From Oreocharis arfaki (Eukaryota > Chordata > Aves > Passeriformes > Paramythiidae): DNA of 64,000 nucleotides. The notes under the pieces are model-generated. The model made no database searches. It had not been told where the DNA came from and saw nothing but the letters and a program-made list of their open reading frames with translations. Below, one piece after another: positions 36,401-47,600 of this stretch. A program made the translations under genes and the position numbers. Within the stretch, counting starts at the first letter, position 1. Each line of letters begins with the position of its first letter. The stretch lies in assembly GCA_013398015.1 (NCBI GenBank), contig VZRR01007595.1:406082-470081 (forward strand), read 5' to 3'.

Positions 36401-38833
36401 GTCTCTAATGTCTTTCCATTATAATTTTTTTTTTTTTAATTTTAATAAGGTGTATACACCCTACAGCACATAAACTTATACATTACAGTGGAGATTTAAC
36501 AATGACAGAGAAGCATAAAAGGTGAACAAAAGATATGGAAAGCATTTATAATTCGGCAGGATAGGCTGACTTCAAGAAAAAGTAAAAGCCAACACAAGAA
36601 AAACAAATAATTAGAGAGTTATTTTCTGTGTGAAAGGGAAATCTGGAAATAATTCACGTCAGCAAGACTTAAATTTATATTAGATTAAACTTTTATTTTT
36701 ACTGTAAAATTTCAAGTACAGCAATAAAATCCACAATGCAATATTAAGTTCTGTAAGTTGTTGCATTATTTTGCAGAAGAAAGGGCAATGATTCCTTTTA
36801 TAATTGTGACTAGAACAATGAAGCTGTTTGTAGGCTTCTCATTAATAGAGCAATAAAGTGTATAAAATTTAGTCCCCTGAATTACCAAATACTGGTACCT
36901 GTGCGAGCAAACATACTTCACGCATGTACTGATACAGTGATCCATGTTGAGAAGTGAGCATATACTCATGGGTAATTGGACAGAAATCACTGCAGAACTG
37001 CCTTTCTGTGCCGTGGCCACGAAATAGGCGTGTTGACATGTGCCATTTTGAGGGTAAAGTTTGCCCTTCCTGTTAATCCATATCCACCTGTTAGGTCACT
37101 CCCTATCTACAGCAAATGAAAGACAGAGCTGACAGAGCCATTTTGGCATCTTGTTTGTGACAAAGAGTGTGTTTTCAAGCAGGCTCTTTATTTGCCGCTT
37201 TGAAACTCTTAGGATGATCCCTAGCACTGCTTTGATTCAGGCCAAATCACATGTTTCTGAGCAGTTTCTCAGCACCATTCAGGAATTACCACTGATCAGG
37301 CTATTTTGCATGACTGCTCTGTGCTGTAGCTTGTGAAATGTTAATGATATAGACACAGGCCATGTGCTGCTACTTGTTCCAGTGTCAAAGACTGTCAAAG
37401 GCTTCAGGACTGTTTGGGATCACTGATGTATCTCAAACCAAGGTGCATATGGCCTGATACCAAGTCAAGCATTTAGTCATTTCTGCTTCAGTCTGATGCT
37501 GCTTTCCTATGTACTGTTTTATGTGGCTTCAAGTGAAGTCAGCAGGGACTGACAAGCAAGCAGAGATCTGTCTAACCTGAGACAGGAATGTCTTTAGGCA
37601 AGAAAATGAAATAGAGATGGGAATTCTTCCATAACCTCATTTATTGGGCATCATGGAGGTCCAAAACTGGTAAAATATCTAGGCAACTGAACTCCCAAAC
37701 TGTCAGAGAGATACTGATATTTTACTGCCCAGTGGCTAGCCTCATTACACTCTTTTTCTGTAGAGGATTATTTCATTCCACATGGTTCCCTGGAGCACAC
37801 ACTCTCACTCGTATGCTCTTGCAGAATGAAAATGGTAGCCAGATGAAAGGGGAAGCTCCTGGGGCCTTTGCCACCTGCCATGCGACCCCAAATTTAGCCT
37901 CTTTTTTCAAATGTAATTATTAACCATCCAGGGACATTTTAGTGACTTTTCATCACCAAGGTGTTTATATCTACCTTACATTACTGAGTAATTCCATACT
38001 GAAAAGCAAATAAATAGAAAATTTCTGTGAAATGTTATACTGCTATCCAAGGGATTTGGTGCAGAACAGATTTCAGAATAGAGGAATGCTCATGTGGATT
38101 TTAAATCTCAGTCTTTCGGAGACGATAGGATGCTGCATCTTACTGTAGACTAAGGATATAAGCATCATATAAACAAAAACAGTCTGGCCACAAATCTCAT
38201 CATTTTAAGGTGTTTTGCTCAAAAACTTCAGAGAAACAAGCAACAGAAATTAATATTTTAGGATCCCAGAGGTAGGGCAAGAGTCTGCCCCTTGTAGGCA
38301 GGTGAGCTGGGAGCTTGGAACGATGTGGATGTGGGTGTGGGTCTCCAGTGGAGGCTGATTAGTGTCACGGGGGCCTCTTGCTGCTCTCAGGATCCTGACA
38401 TCTCATACATTAATGTATATAGAGAATTTCTCTCACATATCATATAAATCTAAAGGGGAGACTTTCAGCTCTGGTATGCTGGAGGGAGATTCAATTGTTT
38501 ATAGCAACACTTACAGACAAACTTTTAGTGGTTTTGACATCTAAGGAAAAATTGAAAGAAATTGAAAATTGGTCTCACTGAGTAATTAATTCACCTCCAG
38601 GGGTTAAGAACAAATATCTGCTTTTTGTATTTTCTCATGTAACAGAGCAACCAGTTGTGGTACACACTGCTAAATCTCTTTACTTCTGATAAATGTGTTG
38701 TGGTTTGCTTGTCCTCCATCCAACACAAGCCACATTGTATATGATGATGGGATTCAATCAGTCTATATACAACTGCTTGAAAATAGGATTTCTAGTTTTG
38801 GGCCATCCACTAGAGTCTCCTCATATGAGGGAC
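21426..38833. other. Long repeat-poor AT-rich stretch, no gene seen
   Basis: More than 17 kb has no recognised mobile element. Simple features are a GT-rich tract at 22080-22140, A runs near 21840-21851 and 29098-29110, (ATCAA)n at 31690-31711, and a T run at 36426-36439. The longest frame (34192-34590 plus, 132 codons) has no family resemblance; one such frame is about what chance gives in 64 kb of this composition. Unrecognised small exons cannot be excluded. Confidence 0.55.
31690..31711. repeat. (ATCAA)n microsatellite
   Basis: Four to five perfect 5-bp units read in tandem. Short and otherwise unremarkable. Confidence 0.85.
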
Positions 38834-38985
38834 TGATCATAGAACCGAAAAATAATTTGTGTTGGAAGGGGCCTCTAGAAGTCATCTCGTCCAACTCTCC
38901 CTGCAATAAGCAGGAACATCTTCGACTGGATCAGGTTGTTGAAAGTTCCGTCCATCCTTGAAAGTTTCCATGGATGGAGCATGAA
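38834..38985 (-). mobile_element. CR1 3'-end fragment
   Basis: Read on the minus strand this is the CR1 3' untranslated end. The plus strand shows ATAGAACCGAAAAATAATTT, GTTGGAAGGGGCCTCTAGAAG, TCATCTCGTCCAACTC, CTGCAATAAGCAGGAACATC and GATCAGGTTGTTGAAAG. It is severely 5'-truncated at about 150 bp and moderately diverged. Confidence 0.88.
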
Positions 38986-41900
38986 TGTCTTTAATAAAGA
39001 GTGAGACTTTCCATGTAAGCTTATTCTAAGGGAGATATTTTAAAGAAACACAAAAATTTCTAATTCAAATTAGAAATTACTCTAATTCTGCCTCGCCTAA
39101 CTTTTGCAGCCACTCAAGGAACACACTAACTATCTTTTTAGATCACTAAAGTTATCTGCAAAAAGCCCTGTATGAGTAAGGAGAACGCTCCCTCAGATTG
39201 CTCAGTAAATGTTACTGCTTGTCAACAGTTTATTACATGAGGGAGAAACCTTCCTTTCAAATGTAGCATCATATTTTCAACGTCTCATTCTCCATGAATG
39301 TTTTAAAGGAGTTATATTTTTCTTTTACTCTGTACCAGTCACTTTTTTCATATTTTTTCTTCCATAAATTTGTACTGGAAAGAATAAAAAAGTTTCTTAT
39401 CATTTTAGTAGTGAGGTTCTATCAGTTACAGTCAAAATAGAAATAGTAGCAGAACAGAGTAAATCCTTGTATCAAAAATATTACGTGGTATTGTTGCATT
39501 TGATGGGAAAGAACTGGGTTGATAATCCAGGAGGGCCTATGTCACTCCTCATTTTATGAACACGTAGTGTTAGGAGACGTATTTATACTGACTTATATAT
39601 ATTATACTATACCACTAGGTACAGCATGTCTTAGCTTAGGTTTACTGTCTTACAGAGGTAACAAAACAAAATATCTCCCAGGGGAACCTGATTCATGACC
39701 TCAGAACACTCCTTTGCAGCAGGATTCCCTTTTTAAATACAAATATAAGCAAATCAGTCCATAGTTACTCTACAATGTAAAAACTCACAATTAAGTGGTG
39801 TGGAATCTTCAGTAAAAAATAATAAATCATTACTTTTCACAGAGGCGATACAAAAAACAAGATGCTGATAGAAGCATCATGGTTCTTGTGAGATGATAGA
39901 ACAAATAAATTTATAAATTGACTGAGATGTCCTGTGAGAATCAGGCTCATGATACTCTGGTATATAGGAAAATAACTTAATTACAACTTTGAAGTTTCAA
40001 GAGTTTTAACTTTTTTCTTTTTTCCTGATTTTCTCTCCTGGGCTTCTCTCAGTAAACAATTTTAATATGCTATTAGACTGATGATCGAGTCAGATTTACT
40101 GATAGGCTTCTTAATCATACTTAATCCCATGGAATTGTTTTCTTATAATACAGAAAAGAATGTGGTTATCCAGGCATGTCATGATTTTAGATGAAGATGT
40201 GATTTGCCTTGTAGTGAAGATATAATAAAGAAGTGACATTTTCTGCAGCTGTATTTAAGGACCTACCATGTAGTCTGAGATTTTAGTATTCTGTTTTTAC
40301 TGTTTGGACTAATCTTTTCTTAGCTTGCTTACAAATCTTTGCTTACAGAGAGGCTACTAGGCCTGCAGAGTCATTCCTTAATTACAGCACTGGATTTTTT
40401 TCATTTGGTAGTTTATGAAGCCAATATCAAGCCAATGGATTCATTGTTCAAAGCAAACAGGATTAGATTTCCTCTGTACTTCAACAATAAGACCCTTCCT
40501 AAACGTCCTTTCAGAACCCACAGTTTTACCTATGTTCACTAGGATTTTGCAAATTAAATTCTGATTCTGACCTTGCATAATACCAACATTTCCTCTATGA
40601 TAGTTTCAACAAATCCATCTCAACATTTCAGCTCTGACCTTCTCTCTCAGTGGAAGAAAGAACATTTCAAAAAATGTTAAGCAAATACCATGGGAAAATA
40701 TGGGTAGTTTTTTAGCATCAAATCAGGCAGAAAGTTGGAGCTTTGACTTTATGGGATGACTTTCTCTAGGACAGATAATGAAACTCAGATAAGGCTCTCC
40801 AGCTGAATTAAATACAAAGGTAAGAATTTTTGAACTTCTTTTTTTTTTTACTTGACAAGTTGCCTGTAAAACAGAAAAAAAATCCTTTGCTCTATTTCCA
40901 TGCTCAAAGCTCTGTTGTCAGGATCTTATTACAGGTACTAAACCACATGACTGTAGTCAAGATGAGTGCCCTCTTCAAACAGAAAAGACCAATGGACATG
41001 ACTGTTGGAAAAAATATGCTGCCAAAGGAGTTGAAGAGAGAAATAAAAACGTTAAGCCTTTTGTTTCTGAAAAGTGACATGATGAATCTCAGTAAAAAGT
41101 GCTTTTATTTCTCAAGATTTTAATTTGGGGATTTAAATTTTTTTTTAGACTTGAAGATTTAACAACTTACTTTACCAACTCAGACGAGTACTATCACATT
41201 TAAATGCCACTGATTTTCAGCATACTGTCAGAGACTACTATATCTAGAGGATCAGAATCTATCTTACCTCTGATGTCAGTCCTCTTTCACTTAAGCATGA
41301 GCTAAGAGACTTTCTTGCTACTGAACAAACAGTCCAAGTTCATTGGAATTGCAAAGAAGATGAGAGTGTCTGTGTTTGGGAGGAGAGTTAAAACTATTGC
41401 AGCTTTTCGTGCCAAAAGAAATCCCTCTCTGTGTGAATTCACTGTTGCTGGCAAAAACCCAGTCTGAAATAGGATTTCTTACTCACTTAACATATTCTTC
41501 TGGTGTGAAGGAATAATTTCCATCTAACATCTAAAGTTCTTACAGAAAGCTGCTTTCTGATTTTGCTAGGCACTCTTACTGAAAATTAGTTCTTCTAATT
41601 GCCAAAAATGCTTCTTGCCCAAAGGTTTCTACCTTGATTCTAGCCAGGAGGCAAGACAAACACTGATGGGTAGAGGAGGTATGAATCAAATCATGAGATG
41701 AGTTATGACATTGTATATTGCTTCTGAAAAGAATAGATGTTCATTGGTATTAAAACAAATATAAAATATAGTTCTGTATAAATGATCTGTTAATGAGATT
41801 TCTGTTTCTGTTTAGTTTCCATCAGAATAAATAGTAATGACACGGTAAAAGCAAATTAATTAGAAGATACATGTAGTCTTGCACTTCTTATTGCACCTCA

Positions 41901-42624
41901 AATTATTGTGTTAGTGATGTACAGAATACATGCTTAAAAACTAGCTTTTCAAAAGCAGAACTTGCCTGAACTATGTCATGCTTGAGCTCAAATGCTTCTG
42001 AGAGTTATTGGAAAGTATAATCCATCACAACTATATCCTATAGTCTTCAGTTGGAACAGTTTTCTTTTCTTAAGTGCACATTTTTTCTCAGATTTTATTA
42101 GTATCTTTATAACTACTGGAAGGGAAACGAGTAGCTGAGATTACAGTGTGTCTGACAACTTAAGTACTATCTTCTCCTCCACAGAAAAGCTTTATACCTG
42201 GTAAAGTCACACGTTGCACTTAAGTAACAGGCAGAAAAAGAAAAAGCATTCTCTGTTTTTATTCTGCTCTCTCTTTTGGTATTGCAGATACCTGGTAACA
42301 CTTCAGCAAGTGGAAGATCTATGGAAACATATACTTTGATTGTGACAGGCTTAGGATCCAGCCCTATGTACACAACTGGTACTATTACCCAGTCTACTCC
42401 TCCTCTTCTATAATGATGATATCCCAGACATAGATTTGGTTTAAAGAAATAAAAACAATGAAAAAAACCCTCAAAACTCAGTAAATACAATATTTTTGGT
42501 AATTTCACTTTTCCCCTTTTATACTTAACATTAGGGAGACCAATTTTATAATAGATCTCAAGTGTTAGCTGAAGTCCATGAAATTTAGCTGTCCAAAATT
42601 CACCACAGAGAAACAAAGGCCTCT
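38986..42624. other. Unique-looking AT-rich DNA, no gene seen
   Basis: Apart from a perfect 11-bp-arm inverted repeat at 39055-39078, I see no repeat family or gene. Frames of at most 97 codons show no domain. Confidence 0.6.
39055..39078. repeat. Perfect inverted repeat, 11-bp arms
   Basis: AATTTCTAATT and AATTAGAAATT are exact reverse complements separated by two bases (CA). The near-zero loop makes it a near-perfect palindrome. Its role is unknown. Confidence 0.85.
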
Positions 42625-42766
42625 TACATATATACATATATACATATATACATATATACATATATACATATATACATATATACATATATACATATATACA
42701 TATATACATATATACATATGTACATATGTACATATATACATATATACATATATACATATATATATA
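42625..42766. repeat. (CATATATA)n microsatellite, ~18 units
   Basis: An 8-bp unit repeats almost perfectly for about 140 bp, with a block of CATATGTA variants around 42714-42735. A shorter (CA)n/(TA)n tail follows at 42781-42799. Because the unit is almost self-complementary and 8 is not a multiple of 3, all frames on both strands are open. This explains the isoleucine/tyrosine-rich frames of 64-206 codons here, none of which is a gene. Confidence 0.97.
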
Positions 42767-42799
42767 GAGGCATGTATGAATACACACACATATATATAT

Positions 42800-43835
42800 G
42801 CAAGTATTTCATTTGCATTTAACTTCATTTTGTGATCCTTTGTATACCATTGTTAAGTTTGCTCCTTAATCAGCACCACCTAAACTAAAAGAACTGTTTT
42901 AAGCAACGCGGAGGAGAATGACAGGTTTTCCATGACCAGACTGTGTATTTGTTAACATTGTGGATAAAAGCTGATGGTTGCTGGACCTTTCTTCTTATTT
43001 TGAGACATAACGGTCATGTTTCAAAGAAATTAAAATTAAAGAAAAAGGATGGTTAAAGCTCTGAAGCTAAATTAAGCTTTGTTAAGATGTTTAAACTAAA
43101 ATGTATATACAGAAAAATAAGAACGCAATCCTGAAAGTCATTGTGTGAAACATCTTCTCGTGAATGCACTCAAATTATATGTCAAAATTACTGGATTAGA
43201 ACTCTTTAGGTGAAGAAATTCTCTCTTTCTTTTGTATATTTAGTTTGTTGTTGTCGTCTCTTTGAATTTGTGCAAATATTTCAATCCAAAACATTTGAGT
43301 AAACTGCTGAATACCTTTAGTTTCCCAATTCATTCTAAATGTGTTTGTTGATCCCCTGACCAGCTACCTTAATTAAGTTTGAATATATGCCTGGCTACTG
43401 TTACCAGTTATTTTGATAAATAATATGGCTACAAGCAATTAAAATTTTTCATATAAAAAGGATTTGGCTTAGAATTTGAACCTACAAATGACTAACAACC
43501 AAGTTAAGAAGAAGATTTCTTCTTTAGTACAACAGTATAGTTATACATGTATATGAAGTTGTGTAAAAAATTCTTAAAACAGGGAGTTAGAGGATAGTTT
43601 TTCCAACTGTTGTCTTTCCTCTTCAGAGGTGTCTGCTGGAAAGGAAAGGTGATGATGCTCACACACAATACTGGCTGTGACCTAAGGAAGAAGAAAAAGC
43701 AACAGAAATAAATTCATGTAAAAATCACAGCGTGATATGAGAGTCTTTATTCAGAGAGCACATACAGACTTGTATTTTTAGTATCATCTAGCAGACCTTA
43801 GCAAAGTAAAGATTCAGGAAGTAAAGATGAAGGTA
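42800..43835. other. Unique-looking DNA, no gene seen
   Basis: Ordinary AT-rich sequence between the microsatellite and the LTR. No frame or repeat family was recognised. Confidence 0.6.
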
Positions 43836-44431
43836 TGCTGGTCTGGGCTGGGATAGAGTAAATTTTCTTCACAGTGCCTGGTATAGGGTTGTGTTTCAGA
43901 TTTGTGCTGATCACAAGGTTGATAATAAATAAGTAGATATTTTTGCTGTTATTGAGCAGGCCTTACACAGAGCCAAGGCCTTTTCTGCTTTTCATACTGC
44001 CATGCTGGGGAGGAGACTGGAGGTGCCTGGGAGACTGGGAGGAGACATAGCCTGGACAGGTGATCCCAGCTGACCAAAGTGATATTACATATGACATCAT
44101 GCTCAGTATATAAAGTGGGGATAAGAAGGAGGAAGGGGGGGGGCAGTCGGAGTGAAGGCATTTGTCTTCCTCAGTAACCATTACATGTGATGGGGCTCTG
44201 CTCTCCTGGGGATGGCTGAACACCTGCCTGCCCATGGGAAGCAGTGAATTAATTCCTTGTTTTGTTTTGCTTGTGTGAATGGCTTTTGTTTTCCCTATTA
44301 AACGGTCTTTATCTCAACCCACAAGTTTTCTACCTTTTACCCTTCTGATTCAATTCTCTCCTTGATGCTGCTGGTTGTGGGCGTGACTGGCTGCATGGTA
44401 CTTGGCTCCTGTCTGGGATTAAACTATAATA
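43836..44431 (+). mobile_element. Avian ERV LTR with TATA box and poly(A) signal
   Basis: The sequence fits a familiar avian ERV LTR. It has a GGGCTGGGATAGAGTAAATT start, a CACAGAGCCAAGGCCTTTTC segment, TATATAAA at 44107-44114, CCATGGGAAGCAGTGAATTA, ATTAAA at 44297-44302 followed by CGGTCTTTATCTCAACCCAC, and a GGGATTAAACTATAATA end. The spacing of about 185 bp from TATA box to poly(A) signal suits U3-R-U5. No internal viral genes flank it, so it is a solo LTR. GAAGGT on the left and GAAGAT on the right may be a worn duplication. Several substitutions in its end suggest it is not recent. Confidence 0.88.
44107..44114 (+). promoter_or_regulatory. TATA box of the LTR
   Basis: TATATAAA lies in the GC-balanced part of the LTR after a CATATGACATCATGCTCAG segment, which includes a TGACATCA-like CRE/AP-1 site. 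In an intact provirus this would drive viral transcription. Whether the solo copy still acts as a promoter is unknown. Confidence 0.7.
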
Positions 44432-44619
44432 GAAGATAAAAAGAATTGTGGAACATATTGACATTTAAAGATATACAGGATACAAGGGTGCAGAATAATA
44501 CCTAGAGCACAGACTTTTGGACTTTGATATTTACCATGAATGCATGGCAGAGGAAGAGATAGCTACAAGTCTAACAGTTCAAGAGCAAATTTGCTGGACT
44601 GCAGTGATAGAACAAGGAG

Positions 44620-44682
44620 AAAAAAAAAAAAAAAAAAGATAGGAAAAGAAAAGAAAGGAACACACACACACACACACACACA
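44620..44682. repeat. Poly(A)/GA-rich/(CA)n composite simple repeat
   Basis: A run of 18 A (44620-44637) is followed by a purine stretch of AAAAG-type words and then (AC)n of about 11 units (44660-44682). It may derive from the tail of an unrecognised retroposed sequence, but no source was identified. Confidence 0.9.
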
Positions 44683-47600
44683 AAAGCCCAGTAGCGAAAA
44701 GAGAAGAAAAGAAGGAACCAAGCATAGGGACGAAAGATCAAATGACAGAATCATTTGCAGACAGAATGACAGAGGGATGAGAGATAATTGAGCTCCACAC
44801 AGAAAACAGCAGATATTTGTGATCATGAACGAAGAAAATCAAAAGGCATTTTGCCAAAGGATATTCAGGAAAGAGAAAGGTTTTGCTATCTATCAGGTGG
44901 TATCTTAGAATAGTTTAGTCAAAACAAAATGTCTCACAGACAGTTTTTCCTCTTACAAAACTTTGGTTCAACTGCTAAATATATATTTTACATCAGTACT
45001 AGTGTCTCTGGCAGATTCCTGTTGAAATGGGTGAAAAGAATGAAGTTCATGCGTTCAAATACAGTTCTCTAATGGAGAAATATAGTAGAATGGAGTATGC
45101 ATAGAGGCCAACACCATAGATTTTTTGCAATTGGGTGCAGTGAATGCCAGTGAAATCAATTATGGAAACATGCAAAAAACTTGCAGAATTTCAGATGGTC
45201 ATGCATTGCCTTTTATGGATTTTGGAAAAAACTGCTGAAGTCACCGAGGATTAATATCCATTTGTGCACAAAAGAACTAGTCTCACATGAAGGACTTAAT
45301 ATTAGAAATATTGTGTGGCATCCACAGAAAAGGAACTTCTCAAAAGACAGAGAGAGATAAATATCATAGCACCTAGCTTTGGGACCATGTCTTGTTCACA
45401 GATGAGAAGAATTCTGAACAATGAAATTATGTTAAATTGAATGAAGTAATGTAGAATCTGATGCTGATTCCCCAGGTCCTTTTGCTTTCCTCCTACTTCT
45501 CATAACTTTTAAGTTTTTTCTCCTGCTGGAGGTAAACATAAGAGTAATCAGCTGCTAGTCAAATCCAGCATAGCAAATAGCCATATTCTTACTACAGAAC
45601 TTTTTACTTAAGAAAGTAACAGATTTATTGAAGTTGCCACATAAAACACAAGAGTTGATGATGTATTTCCTTTTTTTAAATGTTCAGTACAAAAAGGATC
45701 ATAACAAATATTTGTAAGCTGAAAGAGCCACACCTCATCTTTCATTTTAAGATTTAACAACCTTGTACAATTGAATCCATCCAACCAACCAACAAACAAG
45801 GCCTCTAAAAAATCTGTTTCTTTTAAAATGTGTTTTCAAGTTTTCTGTTATTATTGGGACACTGAAATGAAACCAACAGTTTTTTCTCCTCCCACCTAGA
45901 AAAACCCACAGCACAATTCTTTTGTGGACTTTATGGAATACTGAAATGTTTCTGTATTCATAATCCTACAATGAATGCTAATTGAATAATCCTAAAATGA
46001 ATGCTACAATGATTTGTCTAAATTCTACTTTTCTTTAGAGAATATTGAAGACTTTTATGAATTTGAACAGAAAGATACAGACAGCAGTTTGCAAGGCTTA
46101 AGCTTAGTGCACAGAATTTTTCTTCAATGAGCGTTCTAATATTGACAAAATATTTAACATCACATTTCTTAGAGCAGTTTACACAGACGAAGGTATCCGA
46201 AAAGATGTACTTCTGCTGAAGGTGACAAGTAATCTAATGACCTTCCTTAGAAAGAAAAGAAAGTCCTTCAAGGATGACTGAACCAGCCTAACTTAGATAT
46301 TTTCGAAGCTCTTTCTGAAAGAGGCTTTGTTTCTGTGTTGACTGTAAAGAAAACTCAGTGAGAGAAACAAACCAAGAAAACCAGCCTCTGTGACTAATCT
46401 CCTTTGAATTAAAACATATTGATTCAAAACTTTGTGGTGCAGTGTTTGTTCACTGGTCAAAGCCTGATATGAGTAGCAGAGCAATTCAGCTACAGAATAC
46501 ACATGACTTTGATTAACCATCAAGCTAACAGAGAGAACAATCCCATCTCCTCTAGAGAAGGGGAAAAGAAAACAATTTCTAGAACCTTTCAAATCAGGCA
46601 GCTAGTCTCTTCTGTCCTCTAGCTAATAAGCTACTCTCTGCATGAATCCCTTTTTCTGACTGGAATCCTTTTAAATCTGCCAGCTGGAAAACAGGCTTCC
46701 ATGTGGCTTCTCATCTCTGGCACCTATTTGTCTTGACAAACAGGGCCAGCTGCACTTCTGGGGCTTTAAAGAACTACATGGCCTCTTATAGTTGCCCCAT
46801 GTATATCATTCCAGTGTAATGAAGATGTTTTAACACCCCAGCGGAGGATTCACTTAGTGCAGAAACTACACTGTACTTGCACAGTTTTTTCTATAGCTCT
46901 CCTTCATGCAGAGTATAACAAGGAGATGTACCATAAACTTTCAAACCTGTACACATTCAGCTCATTCGAAAAGATAGTTACAACGCACCATCTGTTCTCA
47001 GTCAAAGCAAAATCTAAACAGAATAAAAATAACTTTAAAATCATCTTTCTGCTCCTTCTGAACCTCTTGAGGTTGAGCACAGAATTAGACCTCCATGTTA
47101 TTTATATAGCACTCTGAGGCATGCTGGATGCTTTGTAGATCAAATGCAATGACATTTTCTCAGACTTTAGAAGATAGTTTAAACTCACTGCAAGTTATAA
47201 AAACTGAATAAAAGGAAAAGGAGTGAAGGAGGAAAAATGTTACACTAATATTAAAAAGATTTTAGAAGACTCATGCTTTGTAATTTTCCTGTAAGAATTC
47301 TGCTCACATTTTTTGTTGTAGTTTATTTTTAACATACTTTCGTCTAGGCTGAAGATTAAAAAGTTGCCCCCTGTATTACCTCCATCCATGTTTTTGTGGC
47401 ATCCTGAACTGGCATTTCTCTCCCTTTTGTTTAATTACCCAAACCAGCAGCTGATCAGTCCCCACTTACATAGCTTCACAAAGCAGACCACTCAAAAACC
47501 AATTTGTGGCATGCATATAGAGATATAAAAAGGAAGAAACATACCACATAGGGAAACGTACTCACTGTTTATCTTAGGTTGAGTTTCTTAGAAAATGGCA

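Noticed and set aside
42167..42787. 206-codon minus-strand frame rich in isoleucine, tyrosine and methionine
   Set aside because: Half of it is the (CATATATA)n microsatellite, which is open in all frames. The remainder shows no recognised domain.
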